Shown piece by piece: positions 1 to 9,370 of a stretch of DNA of 64,000 nucleotides. Source of the stretch: Polystyrenella longa (GTDB lineage Bacteria; Planctomycetota; Planctomycetia; Planctomycetales; Planctomycetaceae); the NCBI RefSeq assembly GCF_007750395.1, contig NZ_CP036281.1, forward strand, positions 3,619,001-3,683,000. Direction: 5' to 3'. The notes beneath the pieces are model-generated. The model saw only the letters and a list, made by a program, of their open reading frames with translations. It did not search any database and was not told the DNA's origin. The first letter of the stretch is position 1. Every line of letters starts with the position of its first letter. A program made the translations under genes and the position numbers.

Positions 1-2
1 GA

Positions 3-1340
3 ATCGGTGTCTATGGCATGATGGCATCCTCCAGCGGAATCATTCACTCGCTCTGTTTCTTTATCCTCGGGGTAAAGCTGTGGAAGCTGGGACAGAAATA
101 CGGTTATAAAACACAAATTCAATACTTCCGTGATCGTCTCGACAGTGACAAAATCGGCCTCGTGCTCTTTCCCGTAATCGTCGGTTTAGTCATTCCTTAT
201 TTGCTCATCGGAGTGATGGCTTCGGGAACTGTTATTTTCAACACCACCCGCGGCGCTTTCCCGGACTTGTTTGAAGGTGGAGCGATTCCTAAGGAACTCG
301 CTTCCCTCGCTATTTGTTGTGTCGTGTTAGTTTACGTCTTCTTCGGCGGTATGCGTGGCACGGCGTGGGCGAACACATTCCAAACGCTTGTCTTTATGGT
401 GCTGGGGGTCATTACCTTCGTAACGATCTCTGCCAAACTAGGCGGAGTCACTGCGGCGAGCGAAGCGGTCATGGAACTCCATCCAGACAAGCTGGTAAGA
501 ACAAACATACCGAAGCTCCAATTCTTCACATACTTATTTATCCCGCTTTCCGTGGGAATGTTTCCGCACCTATTCCAACATTGGTTGACGGCACGCAGTG
601 CCAGTACCTTCAAATTGCCTGTTGTCGCACACCCACTTTTCATCATGATTGTCTGGGTCCCCTGCGTTTTGTTAGGAGTATGGGCGACTTCCATTATGAC
701 CGAAGATGGGCCGATGTTCGCTGAAAAGTTCAATGCTAATGCCGTGCTGGCCGTGATGGTGAGCAAAATGACGACGCCAACTTTGGCCGGTTTCTTAACC
801 GCCGGAATTCTGGCGGCCATTATGTCGTCGCTCGACAGTCAGTTCCTGTGCGTCGGTACCATCTTCACGGAAGACATGGTCGTTCACTACAAAGGTCGTG
901 ACAAAATTACCGACACTCAGGAAATCTGGTTGGCTCGTGGATTTATCGTGGCCATCGTCGCGTTGACTTATGTTCTTGCTCTCTTCCTGCAAGGGACACG
1001 AATCTTCTCACTCGCTGTCTGGTGCTTCAGTGGATTTTCCAGTCTCTTCCCATTGATTTTAGCGGCACTCTATTGGAAGCGGTTAACTAAAGCTGGTGCT
1101 TACGCCTGTGTCATCGCAGCCTTTGCATCCTGGCTGTATCTGTTCGCACAGGCGGACTTCGCAGGAAATCCGGACTACGTTCTGCAATTGAGTCTGGGTG
1201 GCGAAGAATACAAGATGATGCCCGTTGTGGGTATGATCGCCTGTTCGACTCTGGCGTTGGTGATCGTTTCACTGTTCACCAAACCACCGCGTAAAGAAAC
1301 ACTTGAGAAATTCTTCCCGGAGCAAACCACGTCAAAATAG
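3..1340 (+). CDS. sodium:solute symporter (SSS family), 5' truncated
   Basis: Integral membrane cotransporter that would couple uptake of a small solute to the sodium gradient. The frame is open to the left edge of the window, so the N-terminus is missing; about 445 residues remain. The visible part begins GVYGMMASSSGIIHS, a glycine/serine-rich helix start typical of SSS proteins, and continues through about ten hydrophobic segments, including a conserved-looking GFLTAGILAAIMSSLDSQ segment near residue 265. The last TM segment is followed by a short charged tail. The substrate cannot be told from the sequence. The thioesterase gene follows closely on the same strand. Confidence 0.85.
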   Translation: MGVYGMMASSSGIIHSLCFFILGVKLWKLGQKYGYKTQIQYFRDRLDSDKIGLVLFPVIVGLVIPYLLIGVMASGTVIFNTTRGAFPDLFEGGAIPKELASLAICCVVLVYVFFGGMRGTAWANTFQTLVFMVLGVITFVTISAKLGGVTAASEAVMELHPDKLVRTNIPKLQFFTYLFIPLSVGMFPHLFQHWLTARSASTFKLPVVAHPLFIMIVWVPCVLLGVWATSIMTEDGPMFAEKFNANAVLAVMVSKMTTPTLAGFLTAGILAAIMSSLDSQFLCVGTIFTEDMVVHYKGRDKITDTQEIWLARGFIVAIVALTYVLALFLQGTRIFSLAVWCFSGFSSLFPLILAALYWKRLTKAGAYACVIAAFASWLYLFAQADFAGNPDYVLQLSLGGEEYKMMPVVGMIACSTLALVIVSLFTKPPRKETLEKFFPEQTTSK

Positions 1341-1394
1341 TAATTGTCGTGTTCTGTTCTTCTCTCAGACTTCGGGTTTGAAAACTGGCCTCTT

Positions 1395-1826
1395 ATGACT
1401 GAACCTTTTGTAACTCACCGCCGAGTGGAATTTTCCGACACCGACATGGCGGGGATTGTTCATTTCGCCAAATTCTACCATTACATGGAAAGCGCAGAGG
1501 CCGAGTATTTTCGGTCTCTGGGCATGACCTTGGCAAACCGCGTCAGCCATGGGCCATCCTATGGCTGGCCACGTGTTTCGACTTCCTGCAATTACAAAGC
1601 TCCCGCGTATTTTGAAGATGTGCTGGAACTTCGTATGTGGGTCGAAAGAGTGGGTGTGAAATCTCTTTCGCTGATTTTTGAATTTTGGCGAGAGGAGCTC
1701 CACTTGGCGACAGGGAAAGTCAAATGCGCCTATTGTAAATTCGTACCGGGAGAACCGATCAAGTCACTCGAAATCCCTCAGAAGTGGGTGACTGAATTTG
1801 AAAAGATTCAGTACCCTTTCAATTGA
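1395..1826 (+). CDS. acyl-CoA thioesterase, hotdog fold (YbgC/4HBT family)
   Basis: Single hotdog-domain protein of 143 residues, expected to hydrolyse acyl-CoA thioesters in the cytoplasm. The N-terminal block RRVEFSDTDMAGIVHFAKFY matches the 4HBT/YbgC signature, with the catalytic aspartate in the DTDMAGIVHF segment, and is followed by the usual helix (YMESAEAEYFRSLG). I chose the ATG at 1395 because the protein then starts directly at the family's beginning; an upstream in-frame TTG at 1344 would add an unrelated 17-residue leader. No strong Shine-Dalgarno is visible. It lies about 55 bases after the symporter and may be cotranscribed with it. Confidence 0.8.
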   Translation: MTEPFVTHRRVEFSDTDMAGIVHFAKFYHYMESAEAEYFRSLGMTLANRVSHGPSYGWPRVSTSCNYKAPAYFEDVLELRMWVERVGVKSLSLIFEFWREELHLATGKVKCAYCKFVPGEPIKSLEIPQKWVTEFEKIQYPFN

Positions 1827-1975
1827 ACAGGTCTGATATTTCAATTGGGAAGCATTTCACTCGGGTCGACATCGGTTCCGCTTGAATACCGAATTGACCG
1901 GCCAATACTGATACAAGGGACTCCTGAAATCGCCCGCTGTAAGACTTTCAGAACTGCTTGAAAAGGACCATCGGG

Positions 1976-2698
1976 ATGGCAACTGCTGATCTGTCGATCC
2001 AAGACGTAAGTAAAGTATATCAAACCGTCGAAGGCACCCTCACCATTCTCAACGAGGTGAACCTCGAACTGAAGAGAGGCGAGGCGCTAGCCATCACCGG
2101 CCCTTCCGGTTCCGGTAAAAGTACTCTGCTCTACATTATCGGGACTCTGGAGAATCCGACGACGGGAACAGTCCAATTGAATGGACAGAATCCCTTCGAA
2201 TTGAAACCCGCTGAGCAGGCGATGTTTCGAAATCATGAGATCGGTTTCATTTTCCAGGACCACCATCTGCTCCCGCAATGTTCTGTTTTAGAAAACGTGC
2301 TAATCCCAACGTTGGTCGACAAGGGAGCGACCAAAGAAAAGACAGAACTGGCCAAATCGCTTCTCGACCGAGTCGACCTGACCAAGCGGATCGAACATCG
2401 TCCTGCGCAACTTTCTGGAGGGGAACGCCAACGGGTCGCCGTCTGCCGCGCTCTGATTAACAACCCGACAGTGCTACTCGCGGATGAACCGACAGGTAAT
2501 CTCGACCCCAGAACCGCCGAAGCCATCGGATCGTTACTGCTCGAAATTGGAAAAGAGCAAAACACGATTCTCGTCTGCGTCACACATAGCGAAACCCTCG
2601 CTGAACGGTTCGAGTTCCGACAGGAATTGTCCGACGGGAAACTAAACGTTCTCGCCACCGGCTCGGCTTCTGTTTACTCAGAAGGTACCAAGGCGTGA
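1976..2698 (+). CDS. ABC transporter ATP-binding protein (MacB/LolD type)
   Basis: Cytoplasmic ATPase subunit of a type VII (MacB/LolCDE-like) ABC transporter, 240 residues. Walker A is GPSGSGKST at residues 42-50, the signature is LSGGERQRVAVCRAL, Walker B is VLLADEPTGNLD and the H-loop is CVTHSE; the EPTGNLD wording is characteristic of the LolD/FtsE/MacB branch. ATG 1976 is preceded by AAAAGGA at a suitable distance; an in-frame TTG at 1958 is less likely. Its stop overlaps the start of the permease gene (ATGA), so the two are almost certainly translated together. The substrate may be a lipoprotein, a peptide or a mechanical signal; the sequence does not decide. Confidence 0.9.
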   Translation: MATADLSIQDVSKVYQTVEGTLTILNEVNLELKRGEALAITGPSGSGKSTLLYIIGTLENPTTGTVQLNGQNPFELKPAEQAMFRNHEIGFIFQDHHLLPQCSVLENVLIPTLVDKGATKEKTELAKSLLDRVDLTKRIEHRPAQLSGGERQRVAVCRALINNPTVLLADEPTGNLDPRTAEAIGSLLLEIGKEQNTILVCVTHSETLAERFEFRQELSDGKLNVLATGSASVYSEGTKA

Positions 2699-5600
2699 TG
2701 AACAGGCTGAAACTGGTTCGACATAATCTGCGATACTTTTGGAAAACCAATGCCGCCCTGTTTCTCGGTTTAATGGCAGGCACTGCCGTTATTACTGGTG
2801 CGCTCATTGTCGGCGACTCGGTCCGGCAAAGCCTTGTACAGACATCGCTGGCGCGGCTCGGGGAAGTCGATCTGACCCTGCACACACCCCGTTTCTTTCG
2901 TCAGGATCTCGCTCAACAACTCTCCGGACCGTCGGAAGAAAATGACGCTCCTATCCAGACAGCACCACTGATTTCACTTAACAGCAGCCTCGTCTATGAA
3001 GAAGAGAACGATGCGCAAGGGACCAACAACATTCATCGGGCCAACAATACGAACCTGTTTGGAATCGGGGCTGAGGGTTGGTCGATGCTGGAAAATTCAG
3101 ACGTCACTCCACCGAACGCGAATGAAATCTTGATTAATGCCCGTCTTGCAGGCGAACTGAATGTGAAGGTAGGTGACGAACTCTCCGCCTGGATCGAACT
3201 CCCCTCGACGATCCCTCGCGATTCCCTGTTGGGGGAACGCGATGAAACCTCTATTGAACTTCGCTACGTTATTCGTGAAATCATTCCCGAACAGGTTGGC
3301 GCCGGACGGTTTGCCTTCACTCCCAACCAGCAACTACCTCGCACCTGTTTCGTTAATTTGAGTACCTTGCAGGATTCGCTCGACTTATCTGCCATTAAAC
3401 CGACACGCAGAAACCCGGAAGAACGTTTCGCTCGAGTGAACTCCCTGCTGACAACCGGGTTTTATGGAGATGAAGAACCTTCCGGTATCAAAGATGTACA
3501 AGTTCAAAACAGTCTGCTACAGATGCAGAATCAATTGGACAAACAGGTTAACCTCTCTGACTTGTACCTCAAGTTTCGTCAGAATGAAGAACAGGGATAT
3601 CTCACTCTCGAAAGCGAGCAGATGATTCTAGAAGAGCCCGTGGCAACGGCAATTCAAACAGTCGCGAAGGAACTCGATCTTCCCACTTCGCCCATTCTTG
3701 TTTATCTCGCTAATGAAATCAGCTCGGGTTCTAACCCGGACAACTTCTCGATGTACTCTATTGTCGCCGGAATCGATCTCTCCGAAAATGCCCCCTTTGG
3801 TCCTTTCGAGTTTGCTTCTGAAAAAGCACCGACAGAACTGGGCGAGAATGAAATCATTCTCAACGAATGGCTGGCAACAGATCTCGCAGTCACGGTGGGA
3901 GATCTAATCAACCTGAGTTACCACACCGTCGGTTCGCATGGAGAACTCCCCGAAGAGTCACGTACATTTACTGTAACCGGTATCTGCAAGATGACAGGCC
4001 CTGCAGCAGACCGCGGTTTAACTCCGGACCTCAAAGGGATCACCGACGCAGAACGTTTTTCAGATTGGGACCAACCCTTTCCGATGGAGATGGACCGCAT
4101 TACGGATCGGGATGACGAATACTGGGAGCAATATCGCGCCACCCCCAAAGCGTTCGTTTCACTCGAAACGGCTCAAGCACTCTGGAAAAGTCGATATGGC
4201 CAGTTGACCTCCTATCGAATTGCTCCCACCAGTTCCGAAACAAACATTGCCAATTTGGAAAAGAGTGTGTCGTCAAAGTTTCTAACTCAGATGAAACCCG
4301 CCCAACTGGGGCTTCAGTTCCAACCAACACGAGCAACTGGCCTGGCTGCGGCACAGGGAACGAACGACTTCAGCCAACTCTTTCTGGCATTCAGCTTCTT
4401 TATTATCCTGGCCGCCCTCGTACTGGTCAGTCTGCTGTTTAAACTCAGTCTGGAACGCCGGGCCAGTGAAGTTGGTCTTCTGATGGCCGTGGGTTATCAA
4501 GATTATCATGTGCGCCGTCAATTCCTGCTCGAAGGTTTCCTGCTGACTCTCGTGGGCACCATCGGAGGGGCGATCCTAGCGGTGGCGTATGCGGCCCTGA
4601 TGATGTACGGATTGAAAACCTGGTGGAATCAGGCCGTAGGGACTGCGGACTTGAATCTTTACGTAAATCCGTTCTCACTCGTCTCCGGAATGATTGTCAC
4701 TGCCTCTTTAGCATTGGTCGTGATCTGGCGTTCTCTCGCGATTCTCAATCGACGCTCTCCCAACGCTCTGCTGTCAGGACGATTGGAGACCGAATCAAAT
4801 CAAGTCAAACGAGCCCCTAAAGTGGCTCGCTGGGTCTGTATCTTCTTAGGTGGACTGGGAGGAGTTTTACTATTGGCCGGACTTCTGGGACTGTTGCCAC
4901 AGCAAGAAGCATTCAGCGGATTCTCCTGGCGAGTCGTCTCTTTTTTCCTGGTCGGTTTCAGTTTGTTAATCGCCTTCATCGCCGCCTTTCAAGTCTGGCT
5001 GAAGAAGCCTGATCTCGCCGAATTAAAGGGTGCGGGAACAAACGGACTCGCGCGACTTTCAATAAAGAACGTGATGCGTCATCCGCAGCGGTCTTTGCTG
5101 ACAGTGCTCTTGATGTCGCTCGCAACCTTTATCATCGTCGCTGTTGCCGCAGGTCGACGGAACCCGACTTCGGAACAACCAGAACTTCATTCCGGAAACG
5201 GTGGCTTCACGTTACTCGCCGAATCATCGTTACCGTTGGTATACAATCTGAACAATCCAGAAGGACAGGCGAAACTTTTTCTCGATTCGACTCAAACAGA
5301 ACAGCTACAGGGAATAAAGACCTATTCCTTCCGAGTACAACCAGGTGAAGAAGCGAGTTGTCTCAACTTATATCAAACTCGACTGCCGACGATTCTGGGC
5401 GTCCCCGACGAATTCATCCAACGGGGAGGTTTTAAGTTTGCCGACACTCCCGGAGAAAACCCGTGGCAAACGCTTACTAAAAAACAGGGTGAGGCGATTC
5501 CCGTCATCGGCGACATGAACACACTGCAATACAGTCTGCACGTAGCGCTTGGCGATGAAATCGACATGACGGACCAACGAGGGATTAATCATCCGTTGAA

Positions 5601-6210
5601 GATTGCGGGCATGCTGGATGGGAGTGTATTTCAAGGCGTGCTGTTAATGTCTGAAAAACATTTTCGCGAACTCTTCCCTGAACGTGCCGGGTACCAGTAC
5701 TTTTTATTCGAAGCCCCACTCGACAACATGCCAGAGCTGACTAAAGTTTTGGAGACTCAGTTGACTGAATACGGCTTTGATGCGGAGCCTGTCTCCGAAC
5801 GGATTGCTCAATTCCTCGCTGTGCAGAACACTTACCTGTCCACCTTTCAAACCTTGGGAGGGCTGGGCCTGCTCCTCGGTTCATTTGGCTTGGGGACGGT
5901 GATGCTACGAAACGTCTTGGAGAGAAACAGTGAACTGGCTCTGCTGCGTGCAGTAGGGGTGACCCCGGCAGGAATTGGTTGGATGGTTCTCGTAGAGAAT
6001 GGGTTCCTGCTCTCATGTGGACTTCTTTCGGGGGTGATTGCGGCGTTACTCGCGATGGCCCCCCACCTCATGAGCACCGGAGCCGATTTCCTCTGGCTCA
6101 GCACGATCATTATCCTCGGTTTGATCTGGATCGTCGGAATGCTGGCAGCCCTCTTCGCTGTCTATGCCGCAGTGAAGACACCCATCGTCAGCTCTCTTCG
6201 AGCTTTGTAA
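2698..6210 (+). CDS. large FtsX-type ABC transporter permease
   Basis: Membrane subunit of the ABC system encoded just upstream, 1170 residues. An N-terminal TM segment (LGLMAGTAVITGALIVG) is followed by a long extracytoplasmic MacB-PCD-like region. A first FtsX domain then begins near residue 565 (FIILAALVLVSLLFKLSLERRASEVG), and a second set of TMs lies at the C-terminus (LRNVLERNSELALLRAVGVTP). The ERR..EVGLLMAVG and ERNSELALLRAVG blocks are the coupling-helix signatures of FtsX domains. At roughly twice the size of LolC/E or MacB, it looks like a fused two-domain permease, so one chain plus an ATPase dimer could form the transporter. Start ATG 2698 overlaps the ATPase stop; GTG 2695 is an alternative. 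Confidence 0.88.
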   Translation: MNRLKLVRHNLRYFWKTNAALFLGLMAGTAVITGALIVGDSVRQSLVQTSLARLGEVDLTLHTPRFFRQDLAQQLSGPSEENDAPIQTAPLISLNSSLVYEEENDAQGTNNIHRANNTNLFGIGAEGWSMLENSDVTPPNANEILINARLAGELNVKVGDELSAWIELPSTIPRDSLLGERDETSIELRYVIREIIPEQVGAGRFAFTPNQQLPRTCFVNLSTLQDSLDLSAIKPTRRNPEERFARVNSLLTTGFYGDEEPSGIKDVQVQNSLLQMQNQLDKQVNLSDLYLKFRQNEEQGYLTLESEQMILEEPVATAIQTVAKELDLPTSPILVYLANEISSGSNPDNFSMYSIVAGIDLSENAPFGPFEFASEKAPTELGENEIILNEWLATDLAVTVGDLINLSYHTVGSHGELPEESRTFTVTGICKMTGPAADRGLTPDLKGITDAERFSDWDQPFPMEMDRITDRDDEYWEQYRATPKAFVSLETAQALWKSRYGQLTSYRIAPTSSETNIANLEKSVSSKFLTQMKPAQLGLQFQPTRATGLAAAQGTNDFSQLFLAFSFFIILAALVLVSLLFKLSLERRASEVGLLMAVGYQDYHVRRQFLLEGFLLTLVGTIGGAILAVAYAALMMYGLKTWWNQAVGTADLNLYVNPFSLVSGMIVTASLALVVIWRSLAILNRRSPNALLSGRLETESNQVKRAPKVARWVCIFLGGLGGVLLLAGLLGLLPQQEAFSGFSWRVVSFFLVGFSLLIAFIAAFQVWLKKPDLAELKGAGTNGLARLSIKNVMRHPQRSLLTVLLMSLATFIIVAVAAGRRNPTSEQPELHSGNGGFTLLAESSLPLVYNLNNPEGQAKLFLDSTQTEQLQGIKTYSFRVQPGEEASCLNLYQTRLPTILGVPDEFIQRGGFKFADTPGENPWQTLTKKQGEAIPVIGDMNTLQYSLHVALGDEIDMTDQRGINHPLKIAGMLDGSVFQGVLLMSEKHFRELFPERAGYQYFLFEAPLDNMPELTKVLETQLTEYGFDAEPVSERIAQFLAVQNTYLSTFQTLGGLGLLLGSFGLGTVMLRNVLERNSELALLRAVGVTPAGIGWMVLVENGFLLSCGLLSGVIAALLAMAPHLMSTGADFLWLSTIIILGLIWIVGMLAALFAVYAAVKTPIVSSLRAL

Positions 6211-6451
6211 GTTGGATTGAACAAACAGACGACTTTGTGTTCACCGAACGCTCTGAATTCCCTCGAAAAGATTTTCGGGCTAGTGGATGCAAAACGAATT
6301 CAAACTGACTACGATCTGGGAGCGGCTCACCTTAAATATAGTCAGAAGATTAAAACAGCCAGACAATTCTGTTTCGGTGGATCTAAGTTGCTATCGGAAC
6401 ATTATGATTTTACAACGACGTGAACTGTCACTTAACCAGGAATTGATCTAG

Positions 6452-6994
6452 ATGAAAGCTTCACTAATACCGATTTTATTTGCTCTGGGAACTGCGCTCT
6501 GCTGGGGTCTGTATGGACCAACCCTTGGTAAAGCTCGAGACTTTGAACACAGCCCTTTTAAGCCTTACGTCTTCATTGGCGTCGCCTATCTGGTCTGGGC
6601 CATCGCGGGCAGTTTTCTGGCAATGTACCTTCGTAAAGAACCGATGACGTTTACCACGAACGGAATGATCTGGGGATTCGGCGCAGGAACATTAGGTGCC
6701 ATCGGCGCGTTCTGTCTCACCATGGCGATGTTCTCCGGTGGATTTAAGTTCCCCCATGTCGTGATGGCGGTCGTCTTTGGATGTGCAGTGACAGTGGCTG
6801 CCCTCGTATCCCTGGTGACGGCAGAGCAAAAAGGGGGAACAGGACTGTGGATTGGGATCGCAGGCATGCTGATCTCGGCGATTGTAGTGGCGTTAAACAC
6901 ACCTCATGCGCACCCACCACAGAAAAAAACAGATGCTACCGCAGTGGAATCACCTGCTGCAGTCACGGGAACAACTGAGTCAAACGAGAGTTAA
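6452..6994 (+). CDS. small EamA/DMT-like integral membrane protein
   Basis: Membrane protein of 180 residues with about five hydrophobic segments (LIPILFALGTALCWGLYGP; YVFIGVAYLVWAIAGSFLAM; MIWGFGAGTLGAIGAFCLTM; VVMAVVFGCAVTVAALVSLV; LWIGIAGMLISAIVVALN). It ends in a polar tail rich in Pro, Thr and Glu. The first and fourth segments resemble one half of a DMT/EamA transporter, which usually has ten TMs, so it may work as a dimer. ATG 6452 follows CCAGGA. A strong bidirectional terminator lies immediately downstream. Function and substrate are unknown. Confidence 0.7.
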   Translation: MKASLIPILFALGTALCWGLYGPTLGKARDFEHSPFKPYVFIGVAYLVWAIAGSFLAMYLRKEPMTFTTNGMIWGFGAGTLGAIGAFCLTMAMFSGGFKFPHVVMAVVFGCAVTVAALVSLVTAEQKGGTGLWIGIAGMLISAIVVALNTPHAHPPQKKTDATAVESPAAVTGTTESNES

Positions 6995-7024
6995 TTCCTG
7001 AACAAATCGAATTTCAGAACAAAC

Positions 7025-7061
7025 AAAAAAGGACGCTGGGATTTCTCCCGCGTCCTTTTTT
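7025..7061. terminator. bidirectional intrinsic terminator
   Basis: A-run, GGACGC stem, inner GGG/CCC pairing, then GCGTCC and a T-run: a 12-bp perfect outer stem (7025-7036 with 7050-7061) with A/T tracts on both sides. It sits between the convergent EamA-like gene (ends 6994) and the Hsp20 gene (ends 7078) and can serve both. Confidence 0.88.
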
Positions 7062-7077
7062 CGATGATTGACTCCAC

Positions 7078-7590
7078 TCAGATAACGGTCGTTTCCACCG
7101 TGCCTGTTTGGTTCTCCGTTTTGACTTTGATTTTAATTTCGTGCGGTCGTTCGGGTTCCGGCTTGGGGAGCTGTACGGTCAACACACCATGACTTGCCTC
7201 AGCGGTAATTTCATCCGCGAGTACTTGGCAGGGCATTGGAATCGAACGGTCAAAGGAGCCTGTCAAACGTTCCTGCAAATGAACGCGGGCATCTTCGCTA
7301 CGGCTCGCTTCACAGCTCATTCGTAACCCACGAACTCGTAGCATGTTTCCGGCAATGCTGAGATCAATGCTTTCCGGATCAATGCCAGGGATATCGATAC
7401 AAATGCAAACGGTTTCGTTCGTTTCAACAATGTCGATATCTGGTTGAAAAGTCGACTGAGGATTCAGGCCGAATGCTCCTAAGGCTTTTTCGCCCTGTTG
7501 CACCACCATGCCCAGCCAGTTTTCGAATTCCGCACGCAATTTATTCATGGACTTTTGCGAATCTTGTTGATTAGTCGTTTCCGGCATCAT
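7078..7590 (-). CDS. Hsp20/alpha-crystallin small heat shock protein
   Basis: ATP-independent holdase chaperone of 170 residues. An alpha-crystallin domain spans about residues 50-150, with the conserved PGIDPESIDLSIAGNMLRVRG strand pair (quoted in two parts by the family as PG(I/V)..E.I.V and L.I.G) and the C-terminal A-x-x-x-GVLTVQLPK block. The double ATG at 7588-7590 is preceded by AAGGAGAG, a good ribosome-binding site. It is the third and most distal of three Hsp20 genes on this strand, and the 235-base gap to the middle one leaves room for its own promoter. An A-rich N-terminal segment (QQGEKALGAFG) differs from its neighbours, so client range may differ. Confidence 0.92.
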   Translation of the reverse strand: MMPETTNQQDSQKSMNKLRAEFENWLGMVVQQGEKALGAFGLNPQSTFQPDIDIVETNETVCICIDIPGIDPESIDLSIAGNMLRVRGLRMSCEASRSEDARVHLQERLTGSFDRSIPMPCQVLADEITAEASHGVLTVQLPKPEPERPHEIKIKVKTENQTGTVETTVI

Positions 7591-7825
7591 GACTCTCCTT
7601 CACATAGTGGTTAATTATTCGAGGTCGCTGACTCTATTGTACACATTGAGGGGTCGCGAAAAAGATGTTTTCTGTAAGAGGCAGAGTCTGTTCGCAAACA
7701 TTTACTGAATATTAGAACTCATTTTGAAAAACCGGATGCGGAAGTTCTTCTGCATGAAAAAGAAGAGAGTTTTTTCCACTTTGGCAGATTCCCGGTCCAT
7801 TCCCGAACGAATTCAAACGTCGAGT

Positions 7826-8227
7826 TTAATTCGTGGCAATCGGAATGCGACGGGCTTCGCCGCGCTGTGCTTTTGGAAGTACCACTTTAAGAACACCGTG
7901 ATTCATGCTTGCCGAGATATTATCGTAATCAACCTGGTCGCTAAGAATGAAGGACCGGAGAAAACTTCCCACTTCATACTCTTTGTGGAGCAACTGGGCT
8001 TCTTCCGGAACAGGCGTCTTAACGCGACCGAACAACGTCAATTTGTTGTCCTGTACCTGCAGTTCCAGGGTATCTGACGAAACACCGGGCAAATCGGCAT
8101 GTAAAACCATGCCCTCTTCTGATTCATAAATATCAATCGGAGGGGTAAAGACAAATCGTTCCTGAGCCAACTCGGCGGCCAGTTCAGATTGCGGTTCGTT
8201 TTCCGGTTCCGGGAGTGAATTACTCAT
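7826..8227 (-). CDS. Hsp20/alpha-crystallin small heat shock protein
   Basis: Short small heat-shock protein of 133 residues. The alpha-crystallin core runs from about residue 28 to 128 with ADLPGVSSDTLELQVQDNKL and the terminal NHGVLKVVLPKAQRGEARRI; this last element is the family's G-V-L-x-x-x-L-P-K signature. There is little N-terminal arm and almost no C-terminal extension, so it may form smaller oligomers than the neighbouring 178-residue paralogue. The ATG at 8227 has a weak AGGGAA upstream. It lies 85 bases downstream of the first Hsp20 gene and is probably cotranscribed with it. Confidence 0.92.
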   Translation of the reverse strand: MSNSLPEPENEPQSELAAELAQERFVFTPPIDIYESEEGMVLHADLPGVSSDTLELQVQDNKLTLFGRVKTPVPEEAQLLHKEYEVGSFLRSFILSDQVDYDNISASMNHGVLKVVLPKAQRGEARRIPIATN

Positions 8228-8312
8228 CGATTCTGTTCCCTGTGGTAATGATTCCTACCATGTCACTGAAATGTCACATCGCTGATATAAGACTTTTAAA
8301 GGGAGCCTCACA

Positions 8313-8849
8313 TCACCCCTCTTCTTTATGAACTTCGATATTCCGGGGTTTTGGTTTCGGGGGTTCGGGTGTCTGCTGTGCAGATTCGTCAGTATCTGAC
8401 GGGGATTGCTGCTGATCGACAATTCGGATTTTACGCGGTTCTGGCTGCTGGGCTTTAGGAAGATGAATCAGAAGGACGCCATTGTTGAATTCGGCGTGTA
8501 ATTCCTCCTCCAGTATGCGGTCTGGAAGAGAAACAGTGCGTTGCCAGTTTCCCCGAAAACGCTCCTGGCGTCGAAATTTGTCGTCGGGTACTTCTTTGAC
8601 ATCGTTGCGGTCTCCCTTTAAGGAGAGCAGACCGGCATCGACGGTTAGTTCGAGCTCTTCCGGATCCGTACCGGGAATCTCTGCTGTGAGCAAAAACTCA
8701 TGTTCGAGTTCGTAGATATTGATGGCCGGAAATTGTCGTCCCGGCCGAATCCCGTGAATCGAGAGATTCATGCCTCGCAAAAAGCGATCGACTTCCCGCT
8801 CCAGGTCACCTAATGGAGACCAGGGATGTCCCCAACGGAAGAACGCCAT
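8313..8849 (-). CDS. Hsp20/alpha-crystallin small heat shock protein
   Basis: First gene of the Hsp20 trio, 178 residues. The N-terminus (FFRWGHPWSPLGDLEREVDRFL) is the typical sHSP arm with an amphipathic W/F-rich helix. The alpha-crystallin domain follows (AEIPGTDPEELELTVDAGLL, then FNNGVLLIHLPKAQQPEPRKI). A Pro/Gln/Glu-rich C-terminal extension of about 35 residues replaces the short tail of the other two. AGGAG lies about 11 bases before ATG 8849, and a heat-shock-like -10 element (ACCCATTT on this strand) is placed so that transcription would start just upstream. Role: holding unfolding proteins in the cytoplasm. Confidence 0.93.
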   Translation of the reverse strand: MAFFRWGHPWSPLGDLEREVDRFLRGMNLSIHGIRPGRQFPAINIYELEHEFLLTAEIPGTDPEELELTVDAGLLSLKGDRNDVKEVPDDKFRRQERFRGNWQRTVSLPDRILEEELHAEFNNGVLLIHLPKAQQPEPRKIRIVDQQQSPSDTDESAQQTPEPPKPKPRNIEVHKEEG

Positions 8850-8877
8850 CTTCCAGACTCCTCATGTCTTCAATTCA

Positions 8878-8885
8878 AAATGGGT
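8878..8885 (-). promoter_or_regulatory. possible sigma32-like -10 element
   Basis: On the minus strand the bases read ACCCATTT, one mismatch from the sigma32 -10 consensus CCCCATNT, about 30 bases before the start of the first Hsp20 gene. A -35 (CTTGAA) is not well matched: GAGTTG is the nearest candidate. The position fits a short leader carrying the AGGAG site. Weak evidence; inferred from consensus only. Confidence 0.3.
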
Positions 8886-9370
8886 ATTTTTAGATCGGCA
8901 ACTCGATGTGACGATAGAAATGCAAATGGATTTCAACCGATAAATACAAAGCAAAGGGTGTACCCTTCGTCGCTATGGCATCAGATTTCCATCTTCACGC
9001 TCACAGTCAGAACCTATCCTCTTACTTTGTAAGGCTTTATAATTCCTGTTCCTTTACAGTTCGTCTAAATAATCATTCTCTTTTAGAACAATGCCGTCCT
9101 CAGAAAGCGAGGTTTTCCGCTTATCACCCTCTAGCAACTGCCATTATGGCAGACACGTTTTCTAATTCAGTTGAATAACCTCGAAGGAACAGGCAGGTTG
9201 AATCGACGCGCCTCTTTCCAGCCAGGCAGAAACGGGTTTAATTTTCAGGCAATGGCTCGCTTTCGAAACGCAGGTGATTACACTGAGGCAAAAGGCTTCC
9301 TATTTTGCCAGGTTCAGGGAATTGTGTCCCTGATGACGACGACATTTATTTATTCAGCGAAGGCTTGGGC
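8886..9370. other. intergenic region between divergent hsp20 and coaD
   Basis: About 480 bases without a convincing gene. Open frames here are short, lack ribosome-binding sites and show no family features. It must hold the promoters of the leftward Hsp20 genes and of rightward coaD. Confidence 0.6.
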
